This document shows positions 1 to 7,378 of a DNA stretch of 37,030 nt, piece by piece (the stretch's first letter is position 1; each line of letters opens with the position of its first letter). This DNA comes from Myxococcales bacterium (GTDB taxonomy: Bacteria > Myxococcota_A > Polyangia > Polyangiales > Polyangiaceae). The notes below the pieces were generated by a model, which worked only from the letters and a program-made list of their open reading frames with translations, did no database searches and was not told where the DNA came from. The translations under genes and the position numbers were made by a program. The stretch covers positions 1 to 37,030 of the forward strand of contig JAEUKG010001157.1 in NCBI GenBank assembly GCA_016794325.1. Reading direction: 5' to 3'.

Positions 1-1533
1 CGCGACGATCGCGCCCGGTCCGCCGAGGGTCGAGGCGACGGGCGGCGTGGTGGCGGCGGGGATCGAGTCGGACGCGGTCGACTCCGGCGAGGCGGCCGCC
101 GTTCGGCCTTGCCGCACGATCACCGCGGCCACGATCATCGCGACGGCGAGCGCCCCCGCGCCCGCGATCATCAGGCCGAGGTGCGATCGGCGCTCGGTCG
201 CCGGGAGGTCGCTGTGGCGCCCGGTCGCGACCGAGATGCTCGACGGCTGCGTGACCGGCGGCGTCGGCTCGACGTGGACGAGGTTGCGCGGCACGGGCAT
301 CGGGCTCGTGCTCTCGCTGATCACCATCTGGTGGGCCGACATCGGGCCTCCCCACTGGCCCTGGTTGCTCGGCAGCGGCAACGTGCGCTTCGGGTCGATC
401 CCGCCGCTCGGCGGCGGCGTGGGCACCGACACGCTCGGCGCGCTCGCAGCGCTCGCCGCGCTCGCGGGCCCCGACGCCGGGCTCGACGTCGGCGCGGGCG
501 GGGCCTGGATCTCCTTCATCAACGCCGGCAGATCGAAGTCCTGCGACCGGCTCTCGATCTCGGCGATGCGCGCCGCGCGCGTCGACAGGACCTCGCGCGC
601 GGTCGTCTCGACCCACTCGCCGATGACGGACGCGGTCGCGGGGTGACACACGTTCTCGAGGGCGAGCGCCATCTCGCGCGCGGTCGCGTAGCGGAGGTCG
701 GGCTTCGGGGCCAGCGCCTTGAGGACGATCGCGTCGATGGCCTCGAGGAGGCGCATCTGCGCGTCGGTCAGCGTCGACGAGTGCGTGGCGATGACGCGGC
801 TCGGCGGCGTGACCTTGCCCTCGAGGATGCGCGTGACGATGACGCCCTCGTTGTCGCCCTGGAAGAGCCGCTGCCCGGTGAGCATCTCCCAGAGGAGGAC
901 GCCGGTCGCGTAGATGTCCGTCGTCCGAGTGAGGGTCGCCCCCCGGAGCTGCTCCGGCGGCATGTACGCGAGCTTGCCCTTGATCTGCCCGTCGCGCGTC
1001 GTCTGCGAGCGGCCGGCCGCCTTGGCCACGCCGAAGTCGAGGATCTTGGGTACGCCGTCGACGCCGACGAGCACGTTCTGCGGCGAGACGTCGCGGTGGA
1101 CGATGCCGAGGGGCATCCCGCGCTCGTCGCGCGCCTCGTGCGCGGCGTGGAGGCCGTGCAACGCGCCGGACACGATGGCGCTGATGATGCGGAGGTTCGC
1201 GCGCTCCTTGCCGCGCGTCAGGCGCGCGAGCGACTCGCCCTGGACGTAGTCCATGACGAGGAAGAGCTCGCCGCCGGTCGCCACGACGTCCAGCGTCGGC
1301 ACCACGTTCGGGTGCCGAATGCGGGCCGCGAGCCGCGCCTCGTCCAGGAACATGGACACGAACTCTGGATCCTGGGCGAACTGGGCGTGCAGCCGCTTGA
1401 TCGCCACAGTGCGCGAGAAGCCCACCGGCCCGAGCAGACGCCCGAAATGCACGGTGGCCATGCCTCCAGACGCGATCGCGCCATAGAGGGCATAGCGCCC
1501 GACGATGCGGACGCTCTCCTTCCCGCTCTCCAC
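1..1533 (-). CDS. Ser/Thr protein kinase with C-terminal membrane segment (3' end cut by window edge)
   Basis: This is a eukaryotic-type (PknB-like) protein kinase that phosphorylates Ser/Thr on unknown partners. The 511 visible residues show the Gly-rich loop (GAIASGGMATVHFG, residues 18-31), the ATP-binding lysine in VAIKRL (K46), the catalytic loop HRDVSPQN (H146, D148) and the DFG metal site (D166). A Pro/Ser/Ala-rich juxtamembrane linker (about 300-445) leads to one hydrophobic segment (about 453-474). The kinase domain is therefore cytoplasmic and an outside domain continues beyond the window. I read the start as GTG at 1533, just before ESGKESVRIVGRY; an in-frame TTG at 1539 is possible and neither has a strong ribosome binding site. 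HRDVSPQN is the form typical of myxobacterial kinases. All key catalytic residues are present, so it should be active. Confidence 0.93.
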   Translation of the reverse strand, partial: MESGKESVRIVGRYALYGAIASGGMATVHFGRLLGPVGFSRTVAIKRLHAQFAQDPEFVSMFLDEARLAARIRHPNVVPTLDVVATGGELFLVMDYVQGESLARLTRGKERANLRIISAIVSGALHGLHAAHEARDERGMPLGIVHRDVSPQNVLVGVDGVPKILDFGVAKAAGRSQTTRDGQIKGKLAYMPPEQLRGATLTRTTDIYATGVLLWEMLTGQRLFQGDNEGVIVTRILEGKVTPPSRVIATHSSTLTDAQMRLLEAIDAIVLKALAPKPDLRYATAREMALALENVCHPATASVIGEWVETTAREVLSTRAARIAEIESRSQDFDLPALMKEIQAPPAPTSSPASGPASAASAASAPSVSVPTPPPSGGIDPKRTLPLPSNQGQWGGPMSAHQMVISESTSPMPVPRNLVHVEPTPPVTQPSSISVATGRHSDLPATERRSHLGLMIAGAGALAVAMIVAAVIVRQGRTAAASPESTASDSIPAATTPPVASTLGGPGAIVA

Positions 1534-1670
1534 ACACAAAACGTACCCCAAGCGAAAAAGGCGAGCGGACATTTCTGCCAGCTCGCCTCGCGCGGAGACC
1601 TACACCGGTGAGGCCGCTCCCACCTACGACGAGGATGGGAGCCGCGCGCTCACCTGAGCAAACGTGGAGC

Positions 1671-2807
1671 TCAGACCTTCTCGGCCGCCGCCTGGAGCGC
1701 CTGCTGCTGCTGCTGCAGCATCTGGGCGATGGCGCGCGAGCGCTCGATCGCGAACTGCTTCACCTCTTGGTTGGGCGACGTCGCGAGCTTGTTCAGGAGC
1801 TGGGTGATCTTCTGCAGGTCGCGCGACTGGAAGAGCGCCTCGAAGTAGTTGTGGGCGATGCGCACGTCGCGGAGCATGAGCGGCTCGTGCGGCGCGAGGA
1901 GCTTGATCACGTCGTCGAGCTTGCCGGCCTGACCGTAGAGCGCCGAGAGGCAGAGGAGCGCGAGGGGGTCGCCGGGGGCGCGGTCGACGCCCTTCTTGGC
2001 GAAGCCGATGGCCTTGTCGCGCGTGGCCTCTTCGCCCGCGAAGTAGCCCTGGAGCGCGACGTATGGGGCGGCGGTCTTCGCGTTCACGGGGGCCTGCGCG
2101 AGGTCTTCGATCTCCTTGATCGCCTTCTCGTCGTCGCTCGTGGTCTTGAGGAGGTTGAAGAGGTACGCCCAGCCGTCGACCGCGTTCGGCGCGATCGAGA
2201 TCGCGCGCTCCGCGTGCTCGCGCTCCGCCTTCTCGTCCTTCTTCGCGTGCGCGACCTTGGCGAGGTGGAGGGCGGGGTAGGGGTTGTCCTTCATCAGGTT
2301 CTGCGCGCCCTTGAGCGTCATCTCGGCCTTCTCGAGCTTGTCCTGCGCGAGCTGCACGACGCCGAGCGCGAGCCAGTCTTCGCCGTCGCCGCCCTTGGCG
2401 ACGATCTTGGCGAGCACCTGCTCCGCCTTCGCGTGGCGCTCGTACTTCATGAGCTCCTGCGCGTAGATGCGGCCGCGCATGAGATCGTCGGGGTTCTCCT
2501 GCCAGTGCTTCTCGAGGCCGCCGAGCAGGTCCTCGAGGCCGATGGCGATCGGCCGCCCCTGGTCGTCTTGCACCTGGACCGCGGGCCCGTTGAAGCCGAG
2601 GAGCTTCCAGACCTCTTCCATCTTCAGCGCGACCGGCCCGTTCACGACCTCCTTCTCGAGCGGCGCGCCGTTGGCGCCGAGCGGGATCAGCACCATCGCG
2701 TTGCTCGGCACCCCGTTCGGGAACGCGGTGATGGGGGCGAGGATGGCCGCGCCACCTTGGAGAGACACGGCGCCTTCGTTCTTCTGCTCGGGGGAGTTCT
2801 GGGTCAT
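1671..2807 (-). CDS. TPR-repeat protein, cytoplasmic
   Basis: A 378-residue soluble protein with no signal peptide or membrane segment. From about residue 115 onward it consists of helical pairs with the tetratricopeptide pattern, for example WLALGVVQLAQDKLEKAEMTL and a repeat ending AERAISIAP. It is therefore likely a protein-protein interaction scaffold. The first 110 residues do not look like TPR and I do not recognise them; they include the segment AVQVQDDQGRPIAIGLEDLL. The C terminus is Gln/Ala-rich (MLQQQQQALQAAAEKV). The ATG start at 2807 has only a weak AGG 11 bases upstream. It lies upstream of the kinase gene on the same strand with about 137 bases between them, so a shared transcript is possible but not shown. 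The partner is unknown. Confidence 0.85.
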   Translation of the reverse strand: MTQNSPEQKNEGAVSLQGGAAILAPITAFPNGVPSNAMVLIPLGANGAPLEKEVVNGPVALKMEEVWKLLGFNGPAVQVQDDQGRPIAIGLEDLLGGLEKHWQENPDDLMRGRIYAQELMKYERHAKAEQVLAKIVAKGGDGEDWLALGVVQLAQDKLEKAEMTLKGAQNLMKDNPYPALHLAKVAHAKKDEKAEREHAERAISIAPNAVDGWAYLFNLLKTTSDDEKAIKEIEDLAQAPVNAKTAAPYVALQGYFAGEEATRDKAIGFAKKGVDRAPGDPLALLCLSALYGQAGKLDDVIKLLAPHEPLMLRDVRIAHNYFEALFQSRDLQKITQLLNKLATSPNQEVKQFAIERSRAIAQMLQQQQQALQAAAEKV

Positions 2808-2949
2808 GGCGGCGTCGTACCTACCACGGAGGAAATGCGGCGCCTAGGGTGCCTGCCCCCCGTTTGGGCGACGTTCGGGGCCGTTGCGCGGCCGGGCGTG
2901 CGGTGGGACGCTGAGCCTTGGTGCCCCTGCCGGGGGCACGAGGAGATCC

Positions 2950-4662
2950 ATGCGCAATCGGGTCGTTGCGTCCGCCGTCGTGTCGCTCTCGTGTCTCGTG
3001 CTCACGGGTTGCCCGACGGGCAACGAGGACGACCCTGGCTCGAGCGGCGATCCGGGCTCGAGCTCGTCGAGCTCGGGCGGCGCCGTCGAGCCTCCCCAGA
3101 CGCCGGCTCCGACCGACGAGGGGTGCGGCGGCACGCAGAACCCGCCCTGCGCCAACGGCAAGAAGTGCAAGGTCAGCAAGGACTGCCAGAGCGGCGCCTG
3201 CAAGGACGGCGTGTGCGTCGTCGCGACGGGAAGCGACGGCATCCAGAACGGGACCGAGAGCGACGTGGACTGCGGCGGCGCCGCGCCCACCAACGCCCCC
3301 AAGTGCGCCGACGGGACGAAGTGCGGCGCCGGCGATGACTGCGTGAGCCTGTCGTGCAAGGGCGGCGTGTGCGCGGCGCCGACGAGCGACGACGGGGTGA
3401 AGAACGGGACGGAGACGGACGTGGACTGCGGCGGCTCGGCGGCGGCGCCGAAGTGCCTCGACGGGAAGAAGTGCGCCGCCGCCGGCGACTGCGCGAGCGG
3501 CGTGTGCACCGGCGGCACCTGCCAAGCGCCCACCAAGACCGACGGGGTGAAGAACGGGACGGAGACGGACGTGGACTGCGGCGGCGGGGCCCCGACCAAC
3601 GCCCCCAAGTGCGCGGCCGGCAAAACGTGCAAAGTGCACGCAGACTGCGGCTCCGACGGCTGCGGCGACGACGGCAAGTGCGCGACGACCCGGAGCTGCG
3701 CCCAGCAGAACGGCGGACGGACGTGCGGCGCGGGTCAGAACGAGGACTGCTGCACCTCGATCACCGTCCCTGCGGGCACCCCCTACAAGCTCGACAAGTT
3801 CTCGATCACGTCGGGGCGCATGCGCCAGTTCGTGACGCGCACCAACGGCAACATGCGCGCCTTCATCCAGGCCAACCGGCCCGCGGGCTGGAACGCCTCC
3901 TGGGATGCGTACCTCCCGAACCGCATCGGCGATCAGAACGACGCCGCGGAGTACGACACCGTGGTCTCCGAGCTCGGCCCCGTGATCCACGGCACGCCCG
4001 GCGGCGCCAACATGGGCTGCTACATCTCCAACGTCGACTACGGCGCGCGCACCTATTGGCTGCCGCCGGCGGTGAACGCGGCGTTCTGCGAGCCGGGGAA
4101 GACGTGCGCCCAGAAGTACGATCAGGCGACGCTCGACAAGAAGCTCCTGAACTGCGTGCCGTTCGCGGTCCTCGCCGCGTTCTGCCACTGGGACGGCGGG
4201 CGGCTCGCGAGCATCACCGAGCTCGACACCGCGTGGAACGGCGTGGGCACGACCCGGACCTATCCGTGGGGGAATACTCCGGCGCCGACCGGCTACAACA
4301 ACGCCTACCCCGACAAAGGCACGGCCGGCACGAGCTACCAGAGCCCGGTGCCTCCGGCCGACCCCAACCGCGCCAACTACTTCTACAACTTCTGGAGCCC
4401 GGCGGCGGTCTCGGGCCTCGATCAGAGCATCTACGTCGCCATCCCCGGGAGCTTCCCGACCGGCGCAGGCCCGTACGGTCACATGGACCTCGCGGGCGGC
4501 GTCTTCAACATGACGACGCCCGCCAACTTCGCCGGCCAAGGCAGCGCGGTGCGCTGGTCGCGCAACGGCTCCTGGCAAGGACACGGGATCCCCTACGGGG
4601 CGCTCTCGCCGCCGATCACCAACAAATACTGGGCCACCGGCGGCCGCTGCTCTCGCCCTTGA
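2950..4662 (+). CDS. Lipoprotein with Cys-rich tandem repeats and an FGE/sulfatase-modifying-factor-like domain
   Basis: The 570-residue product begins with a lipoprotein signal (LTGC, lipid-modified Cys at 21) and a Ser/Gly linker (30-45). Cys-rich repeats follow to about residue 275, each carrying the motif DGxxNGTExDVDCGG (three copies), a surface-module type common in myxobacteria. Residues 275-570 resemble the formylglycine-generating-enzyme (SUMF1) fold: YPWGN (438-442), a GHMDLAGGVFN block (510-520), RNGSW (538-542) and a terminal NKYWATGGRC. The two redox/copper cysteines of true FGE normally follow GSW; here that stretch reads QGHGIPYG, so FGE catalysis is unlikely and a binding role is more probable. 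The ATG at 2950 is chosen because AGGAG lies five bases upstream and the signal peptide starts there; the frame is open further upstream. It is transcribed away from the TPR gene. Confidence 0.88.
   Translation: MRNRVVASAVVSLSCLVLTGCPTGNEDDPGSSGDPGSSSSSSGGAVEPPQTPAPTDEGCGGTQNPPCANGKKCKVSKDCQSGACKDGVCVVATGSDGIQNGTESDVDCGGAAPTNAPKCADGTKCGAGDDCVSLSCKGGVCAAPTSDDGVKNGTETDVDCGGSAAAPKCLDGKKCAAAGDCASGVCTGGTCQAPTKTDGVKNGTETDVDCGGGAPTNAPKCAAGKTCKVHADCGSDGCGDDGKCATTRSCAQQNGGRTCGAGQNEDCCTSITVPAGTPYKLDKFSITSGRMRQFVTRTNGNMRAFIQANRPAGWNASWDAYLPNRIGDQNDAAEYDTVVSELGPVIHGTPGGANMGCYISNVDYGARTYWLPPAVNAAFCEPGKTCAQKYDQATLDKKLLNCVPFAVLAAFCHWDGGRLASITELDTAWNGVGTTRTYPWGNTPAPTGYNNAYPDKGTAGTSYQSPVPPADPNRANYFYNFWSPAAVSGLDQSIYVAIPGSFPTGAGPYGHMDLAGGVFNMTTPANFAGQGSAVRWSRNGSWQGHGIPYGALSPPITNKYWATGGRCSRP
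3391..3585 (+). repeat. Exact 45-bp direct repeat, 150-bp period, inside the FGE-like lipoprotein gene
   Basis: Positions 3391-3435 and 3541-3585 are identical over 45 bases and encode DGVKNGTETDVDCGG. A diverged third copy starts near 3237 (DGIQNGTESDVDCGG). The identity at synonymous positions points to recent duplication or gene conversion of the 50-residue Cys module. Confidence 0.9.
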
Positions 4663-4793
4663 TCGGCGAAACCACGAGCTTTTTCGCGGCGGAGCCCTCG
4701 GTCACCGCGCGCCGCGCGCGCGCCGAGCGCGACCGTATTTCGACCGAGCTTGGCGCTCGCCGATTTTGGCCGCGCTGCTGCTAGCATTCCTTC

Positions 4794-5888
4794 ATGTCGA
4801 TCGCTTCGTACCTCCTGGCGATCTTGGGGCTCGCCGTCCTCATGATCGTGCACGAGGGAGGCCACTACCTTGCGGCGCGCAAGTTCGGGATGCGCGTCAC
4901 CAAGTTCTCGATCGGCTTCGGGCCGACGCTCTTCAAGCACCGCCCCAAGGACAGCCCGACGACCTTCCAGATCGCGGTCATCCCGTTCCTCGCCTACGTG
5001 CAGATCGCGGGGATGAACCCGTTCGAGGAGCACGACCCGAACGACAAGGCGAGCTACGCGAACGCCTCGCTCCTGGCCCGCGTCGCGACCATCGCCGCCG
5101 GGCCGATCGCCAACTACCTGTTCGCCTCCATCTTCATGTTCCTGGGCTTCATGCTCGGGGGCAACACGGTCCAGGACGAGATGCGGGTGCGGGTGAGCCC
5201 CGACGGGCCCGCCGCCCACGCGGGCATCCTCGACGGCGACAACGTCATCGCGGTCAACGGCTCCAAGGTCGCCGACTGGGACGCGCTGAAGCGAGCGATC
5301 GGCGCTCACCCCGGCGAGCCCGTCGACGTCGAGGTCGAGCGCGCGAGCGAGCACCTCCACATCAAGGTCACGCCCGTCGGCGAAGGGGAGAACAAGGGCA
5401 AGATCCTCATCATCCCCAAATACAAGGTGGTGAAGGTCGGGGTCGGCGAGGCCGCGCTCCTCAGCGTGAAGGAGCCTCCCCGCGTCGTCATCGGGCTCAT
5501 CCAGGGCCTCGTCCGCATCGTGACCGGCAAAGACAAACCGGAGCTCTCGGGCCCCGTCGGCATCACGAAGGAGGTCGCGGCCGCGGTGCGCAGCGGCGCG
5601 GGCGACGCGTTCAAGCTGCTCGGCATGATCAGCGCCTACCTCGGCGGCTTCAACCTCCTGCCGTTCCCGGCGCTCGACGGAGGGCGCCTCCTCTTCCTCG
5701 GCTTCGAGGCGGCGTCGCGCCGCAAGGCCGACGCGAAGGTGGAGGCGAAGGTGCACGCGGTGGGGCTCCTCATGTTCCTCACCCTCATCGCGTTCGTGAC
5801 CTACACCGAGATCATCCCGAAGCGCGACGCGGCGTCGCCCGTCAATTCTGCGGCGTCAGCACAGTCATCTCCGGCGACCTCGCGATGA
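4794..5888 (+). CDS. rseP: Site-2 (M50) intramembrane metalloprotease, RseP family
   Basis: This intramembrane zinc protease cuts membrane-spanning substrates such as anti-sigma factors and signal-peptide remnants. HEGGH (H20, E21, H24) in the first membrane helix supplies two zinc ligands and the catalytic Glu, and LDGGR (294-298) in a later helix supplies the aspartate ligand. One PDZ domain lies between (about 130-200: SPDGPAAHAGILDGD, with NVIAVNGS). There are four hydrophobic segments, near 4-24, 100-122, 278-300 and 322-342. At 364 residues with a single PDZ it is shorter than E. coli RseP, which has about 450 residues and two PDZ domains; this form is common outside Enterobacteria. Its 3' end overlaps the convergent erythromycin-esterase-like gene by 47 bases. 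No anti-sigma factor or site-1 protease gene is adjacent, so the substrate is unknown. Confidence 0.93.
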   Translation: MSIASYLLAILGLAVLMIVHEGGHYLAARKFGMRVTKFSIGFGPTLFKHRPKDSPTTFQIAVIPFLAYVQIAGMNPFEEHDPNDKASYANASLLARVATIAAGPIANYLFASIFMFLGFMLGGNTVQDEMRVRVSPDGPAAHAGILDGDNVIAVNGSKVADWDALKRAIGAHPGEPVDVEVERASEHLHIKVTPVGEGENKGKILIIPKYKVVKVGVGEAALLSVKEPPRVVIGLIQGLVRIVTGKDKPELSGPVGITKEVAAAVRSGAGDAFKLLGMISAYLGGFNLLPFPALDGGRLLFLGFEAASRRKADAKVEAKVHAVGLLMFLTLIAFVTYTEIIPKRDAASPVNSAASAQSSPATSR

Positions 5889-7098
5889 AGACGACGCCGT
5901 CGAGCTGACGGCGGGGGACGGCGCGCTCCGACTTCGGGTGGCCGATGGGCTGCGCAGCGTTCGCGTCGGCGACGGAGGGGTCGAGCCGCGCGAGATCCAG
6001 CACGAGGCCGGGGCGGCGCAGCGTGTTCAGCTTCGCCTCGAAGGAGTCGGCCCCGGCGACGCTGCTCGAGCCCGCCTCGCCCGGCTCCCGGGTGCCGACG
6101 TCGTAGCCGAGCACGCCGACCGCCTTGTAGCCGGAGCCGAGGTCCTTGCGGAGCATGGTGCCGAGCGTGGTGCGGGCCCAGCGCGGCGCCTCGATCTCGG
6201 CGTGTGCGGCGGACACGGTGTAGCCGTGGGCCCAGAGGATGGTGCGCTTGTTCGGCGCCCGCCACCCTCGGTAGTGCTTGAACAGCTCGTAGATGCCCCC
6301 CTCGCGGACGTCCCACGACTCGGTCTCGCGCTTCTCGTTCCACAGCTTGACCGACCGCTGCCACTCCTCGAGCGCGTAGACCGCGGTGCAGGCGCGGTGG
6401 TAGCGCTCCTGCCCGAAGCGCTTGGTGAGGTCGGCCTCGCGGCTCGTGAGCGCGGCGTGCACCGAGGCGAGCCCGCCCTGGCACCGCGTGTAGTCGGCCT
6501 CGCTGAGCGTCGCGTCCGCGGGCGCGGGGCAGGCGCCGCCGGCGGCGGCACCCATGAACGACGGCTCGCCGAGCTGAGCCTCGGTCATGAACTCGCGGAG
6601 GACCCGCGCCTCGTAGTCGGTGTCGTCTTGCACGAGGCCGAAGACGTCCACCTTGTCCGCCGGGTGAGCTCGGTTGTACTCGCAGAGCCACTTCGTGAGG
6701 TCGCGCATCTCGGTCGAGTGGAAGTGGTCGTCGAGGGCGAGGGTCGCGCCCTCCGCCGTGCCCCGGCACGAAACGACGTAGGGCCGCACCGTGTCTTCGA
6801 CCTGACCGAACGAGGACTCGAACGCGATCGCGCGGAAGCCCCTCTTCTCGACGAGATACCGGACGATCTGCGCCTTCGACTTGGTGATGGCGCCCGAGCG
6901 GAACGTCGCCTCGCCGAGGCCCACCACCTGCGCGTTGCCGACGATGGCCCCGACGTTGGCGAGCTCCGCCTCGCCCGCGCCGTCGGGGGCGAGCGTCGCT
7001 GCACCCTTCGGCAGAGGCGGCGGCGGCGGCTCCCCCGCCACGTCGTACGAGCAGGCGGCGAGCGCGAGCAGCGATAGCGTGGACCAAGCGCGCGGCAT
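5842..7098 (-). CDS. Erythromycin-esterase-like lipoprotein with substituted catalytic histidines
   Basis: A 418-residue exported protein. The lipobox LAAC (Cys16) puts it in the envelope. The fold signatures of the Ere family are present: GLGEATF (60-66), AIAFES with Glu94, an STEMRDLTKWLCEYN block (128-142) and ILWAHGYT (H291). In characterised Ere enzymes the first motif is GEATH or GESTH, whose His acts as general base, and the last is WAHNxH. Here the first His is Phe66 and the second His of WAHNxH is Thr294. Macrolide-ester hydrolysis is therefore doubtful; many family members have unrelated, unknown roles. The ATG at 7098 is chosen over an open extension to 7182 because it begins the signal peptide and has a GGGGGAG purine run upstream. 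It faces the lipoprotein at 7379 across a 280-base divergent region. Confidence 0.85.
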   Translation of the reverse strand: MPRAWSTLSLLALAACSYDVAGEPPPPPLPKGAATLAPDGAGEAELANVGAIVGNAQVVGLGEATFRSGAITKSKAQIVRYLVEKRGFRAIAFESSFGQVEDTVRPYVVSCRGTAEGATLALDDHFHSTEMRDLTKWLCEYNRAHPADKVDVFGLVQDDTDYEARVLREFMTEAQLGEPSFMGAAAGGACPAPADATLSEADYTRCQGGLASVHAALTSREADLTKRFGQERYHRACTAVYALEEWQRSVKLWNEKRETESWDVREGGIYELFKHYRGWRAPNKRTILWAHGYTVSAAHAEIEAPRWARTTLGTMLRKDLGSGYKAVGVLGYDVGTREPGEAGSSSVAGADSFEAKLNTLRRPGLVLDLARLDPSVADANAAQPIGHPKSERAVPRRQLDGVVFIARSPEMTVLTPQN

Positions 7099-7170
7099 GT
7101 CAGGGCTCCCCCGCCCGGCATGGAGCAAGGCGGGTGCCAGACGCCCGCGCCGCACCCGCCGCCGAATGCG

Positions 7171-7181
7171 TGCAATTTGCA
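7171..7181. promoter_or_regulatory. Small palindrome in the divergent Ere-like/lipoprotein region
   Basis: TGCAATTTGCA is a perfect odd palindrome (5-bp arms, 1-base centre), and the most AT-rich spot of the 280-base divergent spacer 7099-7378. It could be an operator, but it is short. I see no clear -35/-10 pair here and nothing else in this spacer. Confidence 0.25.
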
Positions 7182-7378
7182 AGGGTGATCGGCGGCGCCC
7201 GCCTCGGCCTCACGTCGCCCCACACGTCGCATGGAGGCACGAAGGTCCATCGACGGCGATGTGCGCTTTCCACCGCGTTTCTGCGGTGTTGGCGGGCGTC
7301 GTGGGCGCCGGGGCGCGGAGTCCCCCAAACGGACGACCTTGGATGCGGGGCGCGCGCTTTTCCCGTAGAATCATCCCC

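Noticed and set aside
109-1611. 500-residue plus-strand open frame at the left edge
   Set aside because: It is antisense to the kinase gene, whose catalytic motifs are all readable on the minus strand.
2821-4584. 587-residue minus-strand open frame opposite the FGE-like lipoprotein
   Set aside because: Composition is Ala/Arg/Val shadow without motifs, while the plus strand has a signal peptide, ordered Cys repeats and the FGE-like fold.
4666-4687. Possible terminator GCGAAA...TTTCGC after the FGE-like gene
   Set aside because: The stem has only six pairs with a ten-base loop and no following T-run; too weak to call.
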